Source of the DNA: Dissophora ornata
Lineage: Eukaryota; Mortierellomycota; Mortierellomycetes; Mortierellales; Mortierellaceae
Direction: 5' to 3'
Length of the DNA: 31,236 nt
Assembly (NCBI GenBank): GCA_025201705.1
Contig: MU616931.1
Coordinates: 1-31,236, forward strand
The notes beneath the pieces are model-generated. The model did no database searches. It worked only from the letters and a program-made list of their open reading frames with translations, and was not told where the DNA came from. The stretch's first letter is position 1; every line of letters begins with the position of its first letter. A program made the translations under genes and the position numbers. This document shows positions 1 through 12,100 of this stretch, one piece after another.

Positions 1-807
1 TAAAGTGCCATTGTCGTGCAAGCGCAGCCAATTGTTTCGCCTAACGGGAGCGCTCGGCCGGGGATGTGAGGTACCGCATCTCGCCTTTGAGGTGTTTTTT
101 TTGGCTGTACTGAACTTCCGCTCCCCCAAAACCCAAAGAAGTGAAAAGCCCGTAGCCTGCGTCGCAATCCTTATTACACCCATCGGGGCGGTGAACCGTT
201 ACCCTTCTTGCTTCTCTTCTTCACTCCCCACTTTTCCTCTCATCCCCCTTTCATTCTGCCATTCCTTCCACTGTTTGTGAACACCATTGCTCATTGCAAA
301 GACGCCAAAGAACACTCCTCTGTACTGCTTTCCACTTCGCCTTTTTCTTTTATTTGGCACACCCACTTTTATAGTTTAGTCGTCAACGAAAAGCATAGCG
401 CATTCACTTTTTGTGACAATCTCATTCCCCTCATTCCTCAGCTTCTGTTCGTCGCCCCACCCCAGGAACCACCTTTCTCGTTCTTTTCCGAACACCCTCT
501 TTCCTTCACAGCAACATCTGTTGTGTTTGTCTGCGTGTGTGTGTGTGTGTGTGATCACTCCAGCCGATTAAATCACCCGCGATAAATATCCCTCAACGCC
601 GTAGACCTCTTTTAACCTTTCTCTCAAAGGTTCGGTCGTTGTTTTCTTACCTTCGCCATACCCTTCACGGACAAAGCTACCCCAAGACAGACCGTCCATT
701 GAAATCCGATCTCAAGATCATCGTTATCGTCGTCGTCATCACCAACACAACCAACCAAACCAGCCAATCATCACCCCCCCTTTTTCTTCCACAGAAAAAA
801 GAATATT
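1..807. other. Upstream region of the MSP-domain gene, no gene seen
   Basis: I see no supported gene here. The sequence becomes strongly pyrimidine-rich from about 200 to 800, the usual look of a promoter and 5' leader in this window (compare 19640-20100). A GT microsatellite lies at 535-553. Open frames on either strand are low-complexity (Ser/Pro/Phe-rich) and have no recognisable domain. The last 60 bases before the start at 808 are CAC/CAA-rich and C/T-rich, which suits a leader. Confidence 0.5.
535..553. repeat. GT dinucleotide microsatellite
   Basis: About nine uninterrupted GT units lie roughly 255 bp upstream of the MSP-domain gene. A second GT run occurs at 20445-20467 in the first intron of the MADS gene. 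Confidence 0.9.
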
Positions 808-3094
808 ATGTCCACAACTGGCACCGCCTCGTCGTCGTCGGCTAGCACTCAGGCCCCAGCTCTTCTCCGGATCTCGCCTCAGACATTTCAATTCACAGGT
901 AAACGATGCCGAAAAAGAAAAAGAAAAAAAAATAATCTCGATACCTTGTTCATGTCTTAATCGGATGAGGGGAAAAAAAAATCTCACAAGAAAAATACGC
1001 GAAACGTGTTCACCGCTGACACATTCATCTGGCGTACCTTGAGGAATGAGAGGGAAAAAAAAAAGTGAAAGATCACGGGGAAGAGGGGAGGGATATACCC
1101 GAGTTATTATTGCCGATGCTTCACACGGAATCAAGCATAGCTTTTTTCGCTTTCTCTTTCCCTTTTCGCAGTACCTACCCCCTTTTCCCCTGACTAAGAA
1201 AAAAAAAAAAACGAAAAAAGGAAAAAGATGGCCATGATTTGTGATGATCGTGCACCAATAATGCGCGATGTATGGACACAAGCAGTTGTTTTCGTGATGC
1301 ACGTTCCTTGGTTTTTTTGTTCCAATGCACGCCAGTATCTCACAACGGTGAACGATGACAAAGACAGTTTGAGAAAATCTTGCCGAATTGAGCACAGCGT
1401 GTGAACAGCGTGCACGGTCGGCTGTCTCTCAGAGGAGAGACGCCATCTTGCCTCCTGTTGGATGTAGTTTGAGCGGGAAAAAAAAATACGAGGGGGTGTT
1501 TACCATATCAAGTTGTATTACAAATAATTCCTCATGATTTTTGTGGGTGTCATCAAGAACTCCATCCTGCCCCAGTATGGCATGCGGTTGCGCTGGGGTA
1601 GAAACAGGTGCCAAGGCCTGGGGCGCTGCGCGGAGAAGACAGCGCAGTACCGGGGTTTCTTGCATGAGGGTTTAATGGTGAATGCATCAGAGCATGGGTC
1701 GTTGCCGATCATCACTCTTCATACTCATCCTCCCCCGCCTTTCTTCTATCGATCGACATTCCAACAGCCTCAAAAGTGTCATCTGGTCTGGTCTCGAAGC
1801 TCAAGATTAAGAACCTGCTGCAGACGCCTGTTGGGTACAAGTTCAAGACGAATGCGCCATTGAGGTATTCTGTCAAGCCCGTCCTTGGAGTGCTTGCACC
1901 CGGACAGTCGGTCGAAGTCTTTGGTAAGCATTTGTCAGCCTCTCAGAAACCGTTGTATTGTATTGAGTTAAGGTGGTTATTGGTCGCTGACCGTCTTTTT
2001 TCTTTTTTTTCTTGCTCGATGTAATAGTTCGCTGCGAAAGCTGGGTCAATCCCCAGGATCGATTCTTACTGCAGAGTGTAGCCTTGGGCGAAGATGAAAG
2101 CCAACAAATCGATGCTGTCACTGTAAGTCGTCATAGTCTGTCAAAAAAAAAACCTTCATCAAATCGTAATTCATTTGATTGCTGACGCGAATGCTTCATT
2201 GACATGTATACAAAAAAAAAATAGTGGAAAAGCCTTGACCGAAGGAGAATCATTGAAAACTTTATCCAGTGTTCGTCGTCATCCACACTTTCGCTGAAGG
2301 AACCCCAAGACGATGGTGGATCACTCTCGTCATCATCAAATACTTCATCAACGAGATCTTCCGTCGTTTCGTCGTCTACTCTCTCGGATAAGGCCCGTCA
2401 GCAGCAGCAGCAACAGCGTGCACAGCTTAATAACAGTCAACGTCAAACTGTGGCACATGTGCACGCAGCTGGCAGGAAGATGTCGACAAGCTCTACTACT
2501 TCCTCAACTACCTCATCCCCTGGATCCTACCCAACACTTTTCTCGTCCAAGGGCGGCGCACCATCACGGCTACCATCGCTCAAAGAATCAGGCCAAGGTG
2601 GCAACCCAGTCGCGCTGCTGGTTGTGCCTTTCGGCTATCTGACGTCAAAGCTGAGCAACTCAAAGCAGACAATCAGAACTGTATCACAGTTTTTGGCGAT
2701 ACGCCAGTACACAAAGATGCAGGTGTTCACGGTCTCGGTCGTCTGTCTTATGTTTGGTCTGCTGTTGCCGTTGGAGAAGATCTTCATGTTTGGTAGTGCT
2801 GGAGCGTACGACACAAGTAGCACACAGTTCCGGAGCGGGATTATTGGACACAAGGCTGCAGTATTTGCGGTTTCTTCAGAGCCCTTGGCCTCGTCGTCCT
2901 CTTCGTCATCGGCGGGGGCAATGCCTATCATGGTGACAGCCGATCAGACTGGGCCTGGTGGCGAGGCTAAGAACGAGGACGCGGTGCCTGTTGTCCTCAA
3001 GATCAGTGAGATTATGCTTGATCAGACTGCATCCGAGGAGACGCGGCAGGATGAGCACATCATGCCTGTCGTTAGATTCGAGGGTGCTTTGTAA
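808..3094 (+). CDS. MSP-domain (VAP-like) membrane protein, 4 exons, 403 aa
   Basis: Exons are 808-898, 1768-1923, 2028-2122 and 2225-3094; phases close to give 403 residues. The N-terminal ~115 residues form a major sperm protein domain: an opening strand LRISPQTFQF, then FKTNAPLRYSVKPVLGVLAPGQ, matching the VAP signature (K-T-xAP-x-Y-x-V-x-P-x-x-G-x-[IL]-x-P-G), and a closing strand around DRFLLQSVALGEDE. VAP proteins anchor lipid-transfer and other FFAT-motif proteins to the ER. A Ser/Gln-rich linker (~130-240) follows. One hydrophobic segment lies near residues 281-297 (VFTVSVVCLMFGLLLPL), then about 105 further residues. Classical VAPs end at their membrane anchor, so the long tail is unusual. 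Intron 1 is 869 bp, long for this locus. The family is clear; a one-to-one SCS2 orthology is not, so no symbol is given. Confidence 0.85.
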
Positions 3095-3146
3095 AACATC
3101 AACTTACTGCTAATACTTTTAAACGCCATAATTCCTGTACAATAAT

Positions 3147-3158
3147 AATAAAAATAAA
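3147..3158 (+). terminator. Poly(A) signals of the MSP-domain gene
   Basis: Two abutting AATAAA hexamers (3147-3152 and 3153-3158) lie about 55 nt after the stop at 3094. Confidence 0.7.
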
Positions 3159-3191
3159 TCTCCACGCATTCAGAACTTGTTATTACTATGT

Positions 3192-3197
3192 TTTATT
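3192..3197 (-). terminator. Poly(A) signal of PCNA
   Basis: TTTATT on the plus strand reads AATAAA on the minus strand, 95 nt past the PCNA stop. The 3' ends of the two convergent genes therefore lie within about 40 bp of each other. Confidence 0.65.
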
Positions 3198-3291
3198 TTT
3201 GGTACACACGATGATCAAATATTGTCGGTTGAATTGTCACCACTCTTTCTCGTCATGTTGACAATTTCTCCGACCTCTTGTCTCCGTCCCT

Positions 3292-4464
<1,173 letters not shown>

Positions 4465-4666
4465 GTTGCGATAGATGTATGTATAAGACGAGGGGGCCGA
4501 AGAGACGAGGGCGTGCTGGGTATGAGGTGGGGATGGAAGAGAAAGAGAGGAATTGTCAGTTGAAGCTTGTCTGGTATTTATTGCAGAAAACACGTCCACC
4601 CATTTCGACACTGGGAAACACACGAGAAATTTGGGGGCAAACTGAAAAAAACAATAAACAAACAAG

Positions 4667-4717
4667 CGCGTCAGCGCCATTTAATTAAATCAGTCTCACA
4701 TGACATGAAAGACGCGT
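4667..4717. promoter_or_regulatory. MCB-like elements upstream of PCNA
   Basis: A perfect MluI cell-cycle box, ACGCGT, lies at 4712-4717, and a second core (ACGCG on the minus strand) at 4667-4671, about 205-250 bp upstream of the PCNA start. On the minus strand the second core follows AATGGCGCT, which resembles an E2F-type site. MCBs bind MBF/SBF-type factors that drive DNA replication genes at G1/S in fungi. ACGCGT also occurs in several coding regions of this window, so a single hit is weak evidence; the placement is what makes it credible. Confidence 0.45.
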
Positions 4718-4754
4718 TGTGAGGCCTCTTGAGCTTGCGATGTAGCCAGCATCT

Positions 4755-5980
4755 GTGCACCGTACGCATACGATAGGCCACTACATTACAACCAGCTGCA
4801 TCATGAACTTCGACTCAAAGAGCTTCCCAACCTAGTCAAAGTTGAAAAAGTAGATACAGGCACCAATGCTTTGATATAACAGTTGTGGGAGATGACTCTG
4901 TTCTTTATGAATCGCAACTGAAGCGAAATCATCCAGTCTGCCAAATTTAAGGAGTTACGTGAAAGACCAACTATCAGGTCTGAAAATATAAACAGGCAAA
5001 ATAGCCAGATTACATTATCATCCTCTCGTGTCTTGTAAAGATTGCTCATAGCCTGCTCCCACTTGTCGGGATGGAGTGATGAAAGAACGCAGGTCAGAAA
5101 CGTTGGTCAGAGCGAACATGTCTACTGGCTCGGGTTCAACATCTGATAGAGTATTACGCTTACCAGACCCCGCACAAGGGGTTCGCCAATTCTCATGGCC
5201 ACTTAGGTTGCTGTTTGCAATGAGACAGAAACGTGAATGAGTTTAGTAAACTTGACTCCGAGTCGCCGGTCCGCGAAGAGCTTTTTCTCGCTCATTTCAT
5301 TGAGATTGTTCCAGCTCTCAGCTACTCATAGGTAACTTCTAGAAGGACAAGTTTCGCTGACGAGCAATCTCCTCCAGTGCCTGCTCCTTGCGCTATGGCA
5401 ATGATCTCTTTAATAATACATAGGAAGTGGCGTGTCGATGTCTATTGAGCTGGATACCTTTTTTCATGTTGTTGTTGTTGTTGGTCTATAGCTTTCTCTA
5501 CCTTAACTTTCTCTCTTTACTTTGGCCACTAATTTGATATATTTGTTGCTCCTTGGAAACACTTCTGGGACCTGATCTATCTCGTCTTCCTCTTTCTCTC
5601 AATCATCTCTCAGTTCGTATCTCTCGTATGACTTTCCATCCTCCTCTGTGGTCAGTTCCAAGGGTCGCTTGTTGGTGACTCCACCGTAATGGCGTTTCCT
5701 GTCTCTGTTATCGTTTCTAGTGGCATTAGGGTTGTTGTAGTGTCTTCTTCCTTGGCGTCCTGACTTTCGTAGTTAACGGGCTGTCCATCGGGCCTATTCA
5801 CATATCCGCGGCTGTTCCTGCATGCGACCTTGAGCTCTTTTCTCTGGATCCACTTCCAAGACAGTCACTGTTTGTGAAATTGGGGGCGGGACCTTGCTGC
5901 TGAGCGGATGTTGGCAATATGCACGCCCAGAACCCATGGTGGTCGATGGGTTGGATGGGGCAGACAGGATAAATACGCAA
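4755..5980 (-). pseudogene. Decayed, unidentified protein-coding region
   Basis: Several minus-strand patches read like protein but cannot be joined into one open frame. At 5772-5599 there is an Arg/Asn-rich patch containing HYGGVTNKRPLELTTEEDGK, ended by TGA. At 5391-5338 comes RKEQALEEIARQRNLSF, then a stop. At 5318-5232 there is ESWNNLNEMSEKKLFADRRL followed by GVKFTKLIH. Near 5070-5014 comes HPDKWEQAMSNLYKTREDDN. At 4935-4760 there is a hydrophobic patch with KEQSHLPQLLYQSIGACIYF and, after a TAG, VGKLFESKFMMQL. Patches lie in different frames, with stops and no reliable donors between them. I read this as a relic of a multi-exon gene, but do not recognise the family. The alternative is a living gene with introns I cannot place. 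Confidence 0.35.
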
Positions 5981-6228
5981 ACCTCAACCCTTCAATTTCT
6001 AGCCACACCTGAATGAAAAAAAAACGTGGTTTTTCAAATGCCTCTCTGTACAACTGGGTGACTATCTCACTCGTATCCTTCTACCAGGGCTTCGTTTCCT
6101 CTCCTACAGTTTCATTCTTGACAAACAGTGCGCGTTTCTTGAATACAATTTTATTGCGTTAGACTATTCTCCGATCCAGTCTGTCATCGTTCTTCTAAAA
6201 GTCTTTTTGCTGAACGATTTTTTCAGCG

Positions 6229-6238
6229 TTTATTTATT
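6229..6238 (-). terminator. Poly(A) signal of the complex I B22 gene
   Basis: Overlapping AATAAA motifs on the minus strand (TTTATTTATT on plus) lie about 95 nt after the stop at 6332. Confidence 0.6.
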
Positions 6239-6331
6239 TTTTTCCGCATCAATGCTCTTTTCGTCATCTGTCGTTTTTTGGGTCGTGTGTTTTTAAAAGT
6301 CGCGGTATATTCCTCCTCCAGCACAGCAGCT

Positions 6332-7120
6332 TTAGTGGTGAACAGCAGGCTCCTAGGTCATCAGGTTAAAAAAAAAGATAATAAAAAAATGAGTGAGTTT
6401 TTGAGATCAAAGCAACGTGGAGGCACACTATCATGCTTATCCTAATGATAGAATCCATAGCCTTACAGCAGTGTCAGGGTGGACATTGCGCTCGAACTTG
6501 GATCCGCCGACGGCAGTGGGGGCTATCAAGTTATTTTTGTTCAGTTGAGAAAAAAGTATGAGGTGGTGTGCGTTAGAATATGGAGTTTAACGCGCTAAAA
6601 TTTCGGACATGTTCCCGTTCCATAACGTGTTCTTTCAAATCGACATCCCGGGGATAGGTGTCTGTTTGCAACGAATTCTGTGATATAGAAAATCCTGACT
6701 CCAGACATCCCGCAACATAGACCGGTGAACTCGAAGTCGTATGATGCAATCCGGTTTCCGGCGCGCGCGCGAAATTGACAAGTTTTTTCCAAGTGATATA
6801 TCTGCACTATTTCCATGTCCCTTTGTGCGAGCGAGCTTCCGAGCTCGGGAAGGTAATGCGAATTGCAATTTCATGACCAAGCCTTTACCAATATAAGGAT
6901 CAGGGTGTCTCAACTCTGTCAATTGACGCTCAGCCTCTTGGATGGCAGAGGCGATCTGGCGAGGCTGACGAAGGTTCTTGTTGGCGTCAAACTGCATGCG
7001 GAGCTCAACGGCCTTTCTGCGGAAGAGGTTGGTGTCGATGTACCAGTCCTGGGCGGTCTTGAGCGAGCGCTTGTATAAGGACTGGACCAAGCGGCGGTGA
7101 ACGATCTGTGCCTCAGACAT
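6332..7120 (-). CDS. NDUFB9: NADH:ubiquinone oxidoreductase subunit B9 (B22, LYR family), 3 exons, 102 aa
   Basis: Exons on the minus strand are 7120-6889, 6522-6467 and 6352-6332; phases close to 102 residues. This is a small accessory subunit of mitochondrial complex I, in the peripheral part of the membrane arm, where LYR proteins bind acyl carrier protein. The LYR-type motif is in VQSLYKRSLKTAQDW. QFDANKNLRQPRQIASAIQE and ELRHPDPYI follow. The second exon supplies the family hallmark APTAVGGSKFERN. The 21-nt last exon (EPAVHH and stop) is the least certain part. If its intron were not removed, translation would run on and stop 10 codons later. The first intron is 366 bp. A complex I subunit implies respiratory complex I, unlike Saccharomyces. 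Confidence 0.88.
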
Positions 7121-7323
7121 GATGTTTGGTGAGAATGTTGGATGAGTGGAGAGATGGGAAGAGATTTTCAGGCCGGAATGGGGTTGCAATGTCTTTCAGT
7201 GCGGGAAATCCGATCATCAAAATCCATTTCCGGATGGCTTTGCTCATTTCGTAGATCGCTGAAATATGAACTTTGTGAATGTGTGCGATCAGGCCCTGCT
7301 ACAAGAGACAGTTGATTCCAGCA
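7121..7323. promoter_or_regulatory. Divergent promoter between NDUFB9 and TRM12
   Basis: Only 203 bp separate the two start codons, so both genes must use a shared or overlapping promoter. No clear TATA box or factor site is visible. An upstream in-frame ATG for TRM12 exists at 7279, inside this interval. Confidence 0.5.
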
Positions 7324-9078
7324 ATGTCATTGACGATTCCTGTACTGCTTGCGCCCACCAACCTCACCAAGCACCTCAAGGTCTTCCTCGACACCGCAGG
7401 ATGGCGTGATAAGACCAAACTCATAGCCCGTTATACCCATATCCGAGCCGCACAGACAGCTGACGAGCCAGTGCAACGCAGCGTATCTGCACTAGATCAG
7501 GATGGTCTTGATCTGACCCTGTACATGGCTATGGCACTCCTGCCTATCGAAGCACTGGCCAATTGCTCCAGTTCAGTATCAGGCAACCCGAAGATATCAC
7601 TCTGGGAGATACTCCAGGGACCATCATCACCACTGTCATCGCTCGATTGGCCAGCATCCATATCTGATCCATCTGTTCAAAAATCAATTTTTTTAACATG
7701 GATGCAGCCTTCCGCCTTCACGACGCCAAAACATCTCCTCGTCCAGACACCCCTCGAAAAACTCCAACAGAGCATCACTGCCTTCCTCACGCCATTCCTC
7801 CAATCCTGGGCTACCGAGAGTCCATCGTCTGGTCACCTTATCGAAAACGAACAGCTATCTACAGACTTACTTCCACAATTGATCGCCGCCATCCCTCAGA
7901 AATGGGAGCACTACTCAGATTTCACTCTCTTGCCGCCCACAGCGTTCCTCATTGCACCCTGGCCAGCGGTTCTGAAACGACTTCAAGCATCGGATCAGGC
8001 ACAAGAAGGACGGGAGTCTGAGAAGAATGTTATGGCTCAGTGGGAGCAATTGATCCAGGAAGCCTTACAATCAGGTCATATCGCGCGCAAGGCAATCATC
8101 CCCGTCCAGGATGTCCTTCGTCGACCCAAGATTCGACCCCTGACAGGGGACTGGAAGTTGCACAACCGGTACAAGACCTGGATCGAAGACGACTTGAACC
8201 TTTTGGAGCACCAGGATGTGGAGACAGCTGGCGATAAACACAGTAACAGCTTGGACACTGAAGATACCCTACCCACCAAGGAAAACTTCTCCCAAGCCTA
8301 TTGGGCAGAGACCTGTCAGAACCATGTCTGGTATAATTGGGCTCCCATGTTCACCATGTTCTCCGCTGGCAACATCACAGAAAAGGAACGCGTCGCAAAA
8401 TCAAGACCTATCTTTGACGCCAAAGGAAAAGTTGTTGTGGACCTCTATGCAGGAATCGGATACTTTTCGCTAGTATACCTTGTGCATGCGGGTGCCAAGG
8501 CTGTTCATGCCTGTGAATGGAATCCATGGAGCGTCCAGGGTTTGTTGCAAGGCGCGGACAAGAATGAGATCTTGTGGAAAGTTTACAGAGGAAAAGCAAT
8601 TGATTCCTCAGACAAATCTTCAAGAGAGGAGCAACCATTTGAGCAAAAGGATATGCTAGTACAGCCGAGGACACTTGGGAAGAAGACTAAGGATTATGGC
8701 CAGTTAATCGTATACCCGGGAGACAACGCGCAGTGGATCGGATTCTTTGAGAACCAAGCTCATCATGTCAACCTGGGGCTGATCCCCTCCGCTGAGCCTG
8801 GGTGGGTCTTGGGTGTCAGGGCGCTGTGTCCAAAAGAGGGTGGATATTTGCATGTTCATCACAACATCCGAGTCGGAGAAGAGCAAACCTTCAAGAGCTA
8901 TCTTTTGCAGTCTTTGCAGGATCTATTTGCAAAGTGGAAGCAAGGTGAGCCATGGTCGATCCATATCCAACACATGGAAAATGTCAAGAGCTTTGCGCCA
9001 ATGGTCTTCCACTATGTCGTCGATGTTGAGTGCCGGCCACCATCGTCAGTTGAAGAACGAGTCTCTCCTTCCTCATAA
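7324..9078 (+). CDS. TRM12: tRNA wybutosine-synthesizing protein 2 (TYW2/Trm12), 584 aa
   Basis: An intron-less gene. TYW2 transfers the aminocarboxypropyl group of S-adenosylmethionine to the modified guanosine 37 of tRNA-Phe on the way to wybutosine. The Trm5/TYW2 signature MFSAGNITEKERVAKS is near residue 350. It is followed by the SAM-binding Rossmann motif VVDLYAGIGYFSLVYLVHAGA (about 371-391) and the acidic loop HACEWNPWSVQGL. Further on are LGLIPSAEPGWVLGVRAL and GGYLHVHHNI, both typical of TYW2. I chose the ATG at 7324 because MSLTIPVLLAPTNLTKHLK begins the conserved N-terminus. The ATG at 7279 would add 15 residues with no family likeness. The poly(A) hexamer overlaps the stop. The gene converges on SYG1 with a 77-bp gap. 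Confidence 0.93.
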   Translation: MSLTIPVLLAPTNLTKHLKVFLDTAGWRDKTKLIARYTHIRAAQTADEPVQRSVSALDQDGLDLTLYMAMALLPIEALANCSSSVSGNPKISLWEILQGPSSPLSSLDWPASISDPSVQKSIFLTWMQPSAFTTPKHLLVQTPLEKLQQSITAFLTPFLQSWATESPSSGHLIENEQLSTDLLPQLIAAIPQKWEHYSDFTLLPPTAFLIAPWPAVLKRLQASDQAQEGRESEKNVMAQWEQLIQEALQSGHIARKAIIPVQDVLRRPKIRPLTGDWKLHNRYKTWIEDDLNLLEHQDVETAGDKHSNSLDTEDTLPTKENFSQAYWAETCQNHVWYNWAPMFTMFSAGNITEKERVAKSRPIFDAKGKVVVDLYAGIGYFSLVYLVHAGAKAVHACEWNPWSVQGLLQGADKNEILWKVYRGKAIDSSDKSSREEQPFEQKDMLVQPRTLGKKTKDYGQLIVYPGDNAQWIGFFENQAHHVNLGLIPSAEPGWVLGVRALCPKEGGYLHVHHNIRVGEEQTFKSYLLQSLQDLFAKWKQGEPWSIHIQHMENVKSFAPMVFHYVVDVECRPPSSVEERVSPSS

Positions 9079-9082
9079 TAAA
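9077..9082 (+). terminator. Poly(A) signal overlapping the TRM12 stop
   Basis: AATAAA at 9077-9082 includes the last two bases of the TAA stop at 9076-9078. The spacer to the convergent gene is 77 bp, so little room exists for a longer 3' UTR. Confidence 0.5.
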
Positions 9083-9155
9083 TTCCTCTTAAAAGCAAGG
9101 TTGCCAATGATAATGCTATGTGACATGATTTATGAAGAACTATACACGACTATGC

Positions 9156-12100
9156 CTAATCGTCCTCGTCAGTATCATCCTCATCCGAGCCTCTCATCCA
9201 CCCAAAGATTTTACTTCCTTTCCTCTTGACCGCGCTTCTCGGCGTTCCGCCGTCTTGAGGATCTACTCCCAGACCGTGCATCATAGACAGGCCACCCGTG
9301 CTTGACCGCGTTCTCAACGTGAACAGCCCTTCAGAGGGAGTTTCAATAATCTTTGAATCAAAATCGCGTCGATCATAAAACTTGTTGATCGCGGTGAGAC
9401 GCTCTCTCCGATCACTCTCGAACCCAGCTTCTGTCATGGCATTATCCACAAACGTATTGCTGCGCTGAATATTAAACGGGGACTCTGATAATTGACTTCC
9501 TCGTCTCCGGAGGCCACTTCGGTGACTGCCGACGAAGGACGTCGTAGCAGAACGAAGCGATGCGCGACTCGTACCTGTGGGACCTGCAGATCCCAAATTG
9601 GCAATACTTCTTCCACTGCGCATCGTAGCTGTTCGCGCCAAGCTCTGTTGTCGCTTTTGGCTGGCCTCGGTGGGTTTAAGATCGGAGGTGCCTCCTTCAG
9701 CCGTGATGACATACGTTTCATCGCCATCATCGAACTTTAGTACGTCTGGTCTCTCAGTATCATGTTTGAACTGTTCCTCGCCTTCCTGTTCCTCTTCTTC
9801 CTCCTCCTCCTCAGATTCGCCCTCAACAAGGATATGGAAAGGCAGGGGGATATCTTTGATAGCGCGGAACTGACCGCAGTTGTTGAGATGCTCATTTTCC
9901 AAACGGAAAAAATTCCACACCCAACGACTATGACAAAGGAGTGCCACTAATGTTAGTTATGGAGCTTGCTGTATAACACCAAAACTTCCTCCCATCATGA
10001 AGGTATAAAAGCACACAGCATGCTTACCGAAAAATTTCTATCAGGGCCAGGATAAACGACAAAACGAAAGGACTGAGACTTGTTGGGATCAACCTCGCCA
10101 ACCAGGCAAACCTTCCGACAAAATCCAGTATGATAGCCACGTAGTAGACCCATTTCCGGGAATAGACCAACTCTTGACGCAAGAACGGATGTCCATAGGC
10201 CCCGCCACCATGCTTTCCAAACCGGAACAATCCCCAATCCATATATACATCCCAGCTGTAGGTATAAGAGCTCGTGATGAGCGAGACGACAATGTAGGCA
10301 GCCTTGGTCTGAGGAGTGGAGTAGTGGCGATATGAAAAATATACAAAGAGCTGCACGAGTGTCATAAAGTATTTGCCAGAGTTGATCAAGTGTGGGTTCC
10401 ATTCAAGGGTATCACGGAAACGACGAAGACATTGGAGGAAGCGGAACCAGGCTGGCAGGGCTGTCACGAATGGTGTTAACCAGAACCGACTAGTCGTGCA
10501 CGTGGGAACTATATTTGAAGTGGGGTTTCCATGTTTGTCGCCAGGTTAGATTACTTTTGAACACAGCTAAAAAAGTGCCATTTTGGACGCATATTCTTCA
10601 TATTATTCTTACCGACATTGTGCCAGTCCTGAGTGTATGCACAGATGGCAAACTCAAACTGTTCGATCGAATACGTTAGCGAGTTCATCTCATCTGCTAT
10701 GAAAAAGTCTCGGAATTCGATCCGGTAGTACCCGCTGATGATGATCCGTCCGATGCTCTGTAGGAACCACCTGCGGGCGCCCCAATTTGCAATTGAAAAA
10801 GGGCAGAGCAGGATTACGAGGATTGTGCTCATGGCAATGAGTGGGTAGTAGTAGCCGATGGGAATATGCGCCGTATCATTCCATCCAAAATCAAAGTAGA
10901 AAGCAATGCAGAGGAGCAGCATGAAAAACATGGGTAGCTATTGTGAATGAACATGAGGGTGTATGTTCAGCAAATGCGTGAACATGTAGCAAACAGGCAA
11001 ACAGATATCAAGTGATGATGGCAAGAAGATTTACCTCGAAGAATTGGTGGTAATCCAAGTTATCGCGCGGGTCAAACTCAAAGATGAACTTGTAATTGAT
11101 TCGGGCCTTTGTCCACGCGTACATGTTGATTCCGAACAAACAGGCGAACAATAACGTCAAGAAGAGTCCACCATAAACAAGTAGTAGACTATCCCAGAAT
11201 GGAATTTGAGCCTGCCTATTCTTTGAAAGTGCCCCCTGGACCCCCAAAATAAGCAGTGGTATTGACAGACCCAGATAGATGCCAGCTCTTGCGGTTGCAG
11301 AGTGGTGTATCTATTGGGGGGAGTTAATGAAGTGTTAAAATCTAAATCCATTGCAACATTCCTTGTGGCCAAGAATACATATGTATACGGGTGACTTTGA
11401 GGACTTGCCTGTTTGTTGGAATCCGGGATCCTGAGTTTTGCCATTCCACGACGCCGTTGACCATTTTCAAACTTTTCAATGAACAGGTCCTCTGTTTCGC
11501 TGATAAGATCATTCAGTTCTGTTGAGGTCATGAAGTATGTTGGATTCAACTTGGACGCTACGAATAGCTTCGATGCCTTCCATCCAGCTGTTTTGTCATA
11601 TTTCTTCATGATTTTGACGAATCCGGTGTTGTTCAGGACCTGGCGATATATGGCGTGATATAGGTTAGACAGCGTCGTTTGTATGTTTAATCGCCATGGC
11701 CGGCATGTGTTTGCTCCGTCCAACTCACCTTGTAATTCCTGAGCATTTCCAGGCTACGATAGAACTCGTACAGTGCCGCTTTGATCCTGGTCCTTGCGAC
11801 TTTGTGGTTCAAATGCTGGCGTCTATGCTCTGCGTCTTCAAGGACCCATTGATTCTGGAACGCGGCCTTGTCAAACGGAGGTCGTCCCATGTCCCGACCA
11901 TCTTCTACAGGTCCACGACCTTCTCTCTGTCGGATTTCTTGACCAGGGAACGTGTTCGATCCTGTGGCGGAATTGGATGCAGCTATGGAGTATCTATTTG
12001 GTTTCTGTGATAGCGCGTCTGTGACTGTGTGGTTCGCATGGTTGGCAGGGCCGAGAGTTACATCCTCCTGGACGGACGAGTCTTCGCCCATCAGATTTCC

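Noticed and set aside
739..1395. 218-codon minus-strand frame
   Set aside because: It runs across the leader, exon 1 and first intron of the MSP gene, is Phe/Lys-rich from A/T runs, and shows no domain.
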